A DNA stretch of 64,000 bases, taken from CAYMUR01 sp964393615 (lineage in GTDB: Bacteria > Planctomycetota > Planctomycetia > Pirellulales > Pirellulaceae). The notes below the pieces were generated by a model that searched no databases, was not told the origin of the DNA, and was given only the letters and a program-made list of their open reading frames with translations. The stretch is taken from contig CAYMUR010000014.1 in NCBI GenBank assembly GCA_964393615.1, positions 1-64,000 on the forward strand. Reading direction: 5' to 3'. Shown piece after piece: positions 61,794 through 64,000 of this stretch (the stretch's first letter is position 1; each line of letters begins with the position of its first letter). Both the position numbers and the translations under genes were made by a program.

Positions 61794-64000
61794 TTAATGC
61801 AGGTAACAATGGTGCCAGCACGACTGCCCGGACAGCCAACAGTCCGCCAGCCAGGCCCACGAGAAATACCACACCGAATAGCTTGGCCAAGGCCGCCCAA
61901 GGGACTGACGCACCTCCTAGCAGCCAGTGAGGTAAAACGGCCATTGTCGCAGCCAACAAGCCTGCTAACAGGCCAAGTAGCAATAAATTGGTATTTTCCA
62001 AGAGTACCATCCATGCCAATCGCGACAAGCGAAAACCACTCGATCGCATTACTGCCAGTTCGCCTTGTCGTTCCATCACATTCCGTAACTGGACGGTTGC
62101 CAGTCCGAACGTTCCCAACAACAGGCCTAGGGCCCCTAGGCTTTGAAATGTCATTAAATAGGTGTTCTGTACTGCCAGCAAACTTTCGACCACTTGGATC
62201 GCTGGTTGTAAATCGAGTCCCTGGTCATTCAACGCGCCTTCCAAAACTGACGTGACTTTGTCAGTCTGCGCTAAATCTGCTGTGTCCGATTTGGTCAAGA
62301 AATAACGGTATCCGCCGATTTCTGGGAACAGCCGCTTAAACTGAGTGGCAGCGATCAGTAGCTTTCCTTGGAGAATACTATTTGACAATAAGCCCACAAT
62401 TCGATATCGAACCGTACGACCGTCCTCGTGTTCCATTTCAAACGCTGTGCCAGCCCCGCGCAAGGTAAACAGGTGCATACTGTACATGGCTGTATTCTTG
62501 TCCAATACGACAGGCACTGCTCCATCGGGAAACTCCTTGTCCAGCAACAACCATGGGTTGTTTTGCTCTGCTTCAGTCTCTGCCAAAGTCTCTGCCCAGC
62601 GAAAATGATGTGTTGGATGTTGGCTGTCATCTGCTAGTGATTGTGTGTGTAGCTGGACCAGTAAGGGGGGGACACCCAAGATGCTGGGCCGTGACGGCTG
62701 ATACAGATTTAAACAACTAGCGTCGTCACCCGTATTGAGTCGAAAGGCAACGGTCGTGGTTTTTGACAATAGCTGTTCAACTTCGTCACCGATCAATCCC
62801 ACCGCAGACCGTCCTTGCTGCGTATTGAGGTCGGCATGGATCGGCCGGTCACTGGTTCCTACGAGATCGAACCCTCCTGTACCTTCCAGAGAAGGTTCCA
62901 GCTGAAAACAGCTGATTGCCCCAATCAGAAAGACGGCACAAGCTACCAATCCGATAGTCAGTGTGCTACGGCCCGGTCGACGCGCCATGTTGCGTACAGC
63001 CAGACTTGCAAGTGTCAATCTACGAATGCAAAGTGATGAGTCAGTGTAGGAGCAAAACTTGCGGGAAACCCAGAGTAGACTCGCGGTCAACATGGTAGTA
63101 CCACAACCAAAAAAACAGCCAGCCTGTGCCTCACCCGACAAAAATATCCCCAGAACGATCAGGCTTAGTCCCAAGCTAATCAGCACACCTAACGCATAAG
63201 CACCGGCTGAGGTCAGCCGCCCGCCTTTCGCCATCATCGGCTCCGGTTCACCCGCTAACATCCCCCGCAACGAATGCGTTTTCAATCGTCTTAAACTCCA
63301 TCGGATGGATACCGATGCGGCAACCACACTAGACAGGCCGCCTATCCACAGGCTGGTCGGAGTGATGTGCAGCTGGAGAAAAGGCGTCACGACGGCAGCC
63401 AACCACCAAGTGCGGAGTCCGACAATCATCAACCAGGCATAGAAGATTCCACCTAACACTCCACACAATGCTCCTGCCCCTGCTACTAAGATCGCTTCAC
63501 TCATGAGGAGTCTTGTAACCTGTCGAAGATTCCATCCGGTAGCATAGAGCAGTCCAACTTCTCGAACACGTTGTCCGATACCTAGTCGGAATAATAGGAC
63601 GACGAGCATCAGTGCGGCGGCGATGAGAAAAAAACTGAATCCAAGAAACAAACCGCTGAAAGAGGTTGTACCTGCTGCGGCTTGCAATCCTTGTTCCCGC
63701 ACAGGTAAGAATAAGAAACCAGGGTGCAGATCCGGTTGACGCAATGCCTCCAGGATATGTGCCGATAGCTCGTCACGTGAACGGCCAGGCTGGGCCGGCA
63801 TGCGATAAGATGTGATTGTGCCGAACCGATTTGTACCCCACAGTTTTTTTCCTGTTGTATACGAGACAAAACCCTTCGGCGTAGTTCGATAATAATCCCA
63901 ATACCGTTCATCATGGTCTGTGATGCGGCGCTGATCAAATGGGAAAGGAGGATCCCAATCGGCGATCGACTCACGATCGGTGAAGCCTTCGACCTCGGGA
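61783..64000 (-). CDS. FtsX/MacB-type ABC transporter permease (5' end outside window)
   Basis: The frame stays open from 63801 to the right edge, and the extra 66 codons read as protein (DWDPPFPFDQRR, DERYWDYYRTTPKGF), so the gene enters from beyond 64000 and the visible C-terminal part is over 735 residues. Two FtsX-like halves are seen. One has LGFSFFLIAAALMLVVLLFRLGIGQRVREVGLLYATGWN and an AEAILVAGAGAL-like segment, the other ends with LLGTFGLATVQLRNVMERQGELAVMRSSGF and three helices at the C-terminus. Between the halves lies a large periplasmic domain (around residues 270-520 of the visible part). It is likely a lipoprotein or peptide exporter; the ATPase gene is outside the window. Confidence 0.85.
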   Translation of the reverse strand, partial: PEVEGFTDRESIADWDPPFPFDQRRITDHDERYWDYYRTTPKGFVSYTTGKKLWGTNRFGTITSYRMPAQPGRSRDELSAHILEALRQPDLHPGFLFLPVREQGLQAAAGTTSFSGLFLGFSFFLIAAALMLVVLLFRLGIGQRVREVGLLYATGWNLRQVTRLLMSEAILVAGAGALCGVLGGIFYAWLMIVGLRTWWLAAVVTPFLQLHITPTSLWIGGLSSVVAASVSIRWSLRRLKTHSLRGMLAGEPEPMMAKGGRLTSAGAYALGVLISLGLSLIVLGIFLSGEAQAGCFFGCGTTMLTASLLWVSRKFCSYTDSSLCIRRLTLASLAVRNMARRPGRSTLTIGLVACAVFLIGAISCFQLEPSLEGTGGFDLVGTSDRPIHADLNTQQGRSAVGLIGDEVEQLLSKTTTVAFRLNTGDDASCLNLYQPSRPSILGVPPLLVQLHTQSLADDSQHPTHHFRWAETLAETEAEQNNPWLLLDKEFPDGAVPVVLDKNTAMYSMHLFTLRGAGTAFEMEHEDGRTVRYRIVGLLSNSILQGKLLIAATQFKRLFPEIGGYRYFLTKSDTADLAQTDKVTSVLEGALNDQGLDLQPAIQVVESLLAVQNTYLMTFQSLGALGLLLGTFGLATVQLRNVMERQGELAVMRSSGFRLSRLAWMVLLENTNLLLLGLLAGLLAATMAVLPHWLLGGASVPWAALAKLFGVVFLVGLAGGLLAVRAVVLAPLLPALRKE

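Noticed and set aside
1..64000. tRNA genes, CRISPR arrays, insertion sequences, prophage genes
   Set aside because: I looked for T-loop patterns, regularly spaced direct repeats and transposase or integrase motifs and found none that hold up. A tRNA scan would settle the tRNA question.

Overview
The window looks like a chromosomal piece of a planctomycete, most likely a Pirellulales-type bacterium of moderate G+C. The evidence is two tandem domains resembling the Planctomycetes-only TIGR03000 family, long exported or membrane proteins with glutamine-amidotransferase-like folds, an archaeal-type phosphoglycerate mutase, a split FtsX/ATPase transporter style, and hopanoid genes. It contains three 10-N scaffold gaps (3365-3374, 15422-15431, 18695-18704), so it is probably from a metagenome or a draft assembly. 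I found no tRNA, rRNA, CRISPR array, transposase or phage gene. Most genes are housekeeping or planctomycete accessory genes in short runs on both strands.

Layout. 1-3.5 kb: the end of a BatA/VWA-type membrane gene pair. 3.5-7.2 kb: phosphoglycerate mutase (apgM) divergent from glucose-6-phosphate isomerase (pgi), then a metallo-beta-lactamase-fold hydrolase. 7.3-11.7 kb: a Rieske protein, then mazG, a large exported/membrane protein and an ABC ATPase in one tight operon. 11.8-13.8 kb: an exported MsrA and an exported isoaspartyl methyltransferase, both protein-repair enzymes. 14.1-16.9 kb: a TIGR03000 protein with GSHGS repeats and an HTTM (gamma-carboxylase-like) membrane protein with its partner. 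17-22.1 kb: asd, truA (broken by a scaffold gap), a glycosyltransferase, a Ser/Thr kinase and accA. 22.3-31 kb: cvpA, a YdjM-like protein, dtd, an unknown membrane protein, an exported amidohydrolase, and the hopanoid genes hpnG, hpnH and shc. 31.4-36.2 kb: a GT-C type membrane glycosyltransferase and a two-component system. 36.8-43.3 kb: sppA, proB, purF, a methyltransferase and trmB. 43.3-47.1 kb: a FabZ-like dehydratase, a 32-residue basic protein resembling ribosomal protein bL37, and an HpnN-like RND transporter. 47.4-53.2 kb: an MFS transporter, trpD, a nucleoside hydrolase, an HtrA protease and a DksA/TraR zinc-finger protein. 54-56.3 kb: a sugar-phosphate isomerase-like gene with queF, divergent from queE. 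56.6-64 kb: a two-heme cytochrome fused to an outer-membrane beta-barrel, a small helical protein, a small DMT-type membrane protein, glyS, and an FtsX-type permease running off the right edge.

Genes that work together: shc, hpnH and hpnG make the C35 hopanoid core, and the RND transporter 13 kb away may move hopanoids to the outer membrane. queF and queE belong to queuosine (7-deazaguanine) synthesis. msrA and the methyltransferase would repair oxidised methionine and damaged aspartate in exported proteins. The most unusual items are the cytochrome-barrel fusion, the exported repair pair, the 32-residue bL37-like gene, and the tandem repeats in front of purF. The apparent break in truA is best explained as a sequencing and scaffolding artefact.
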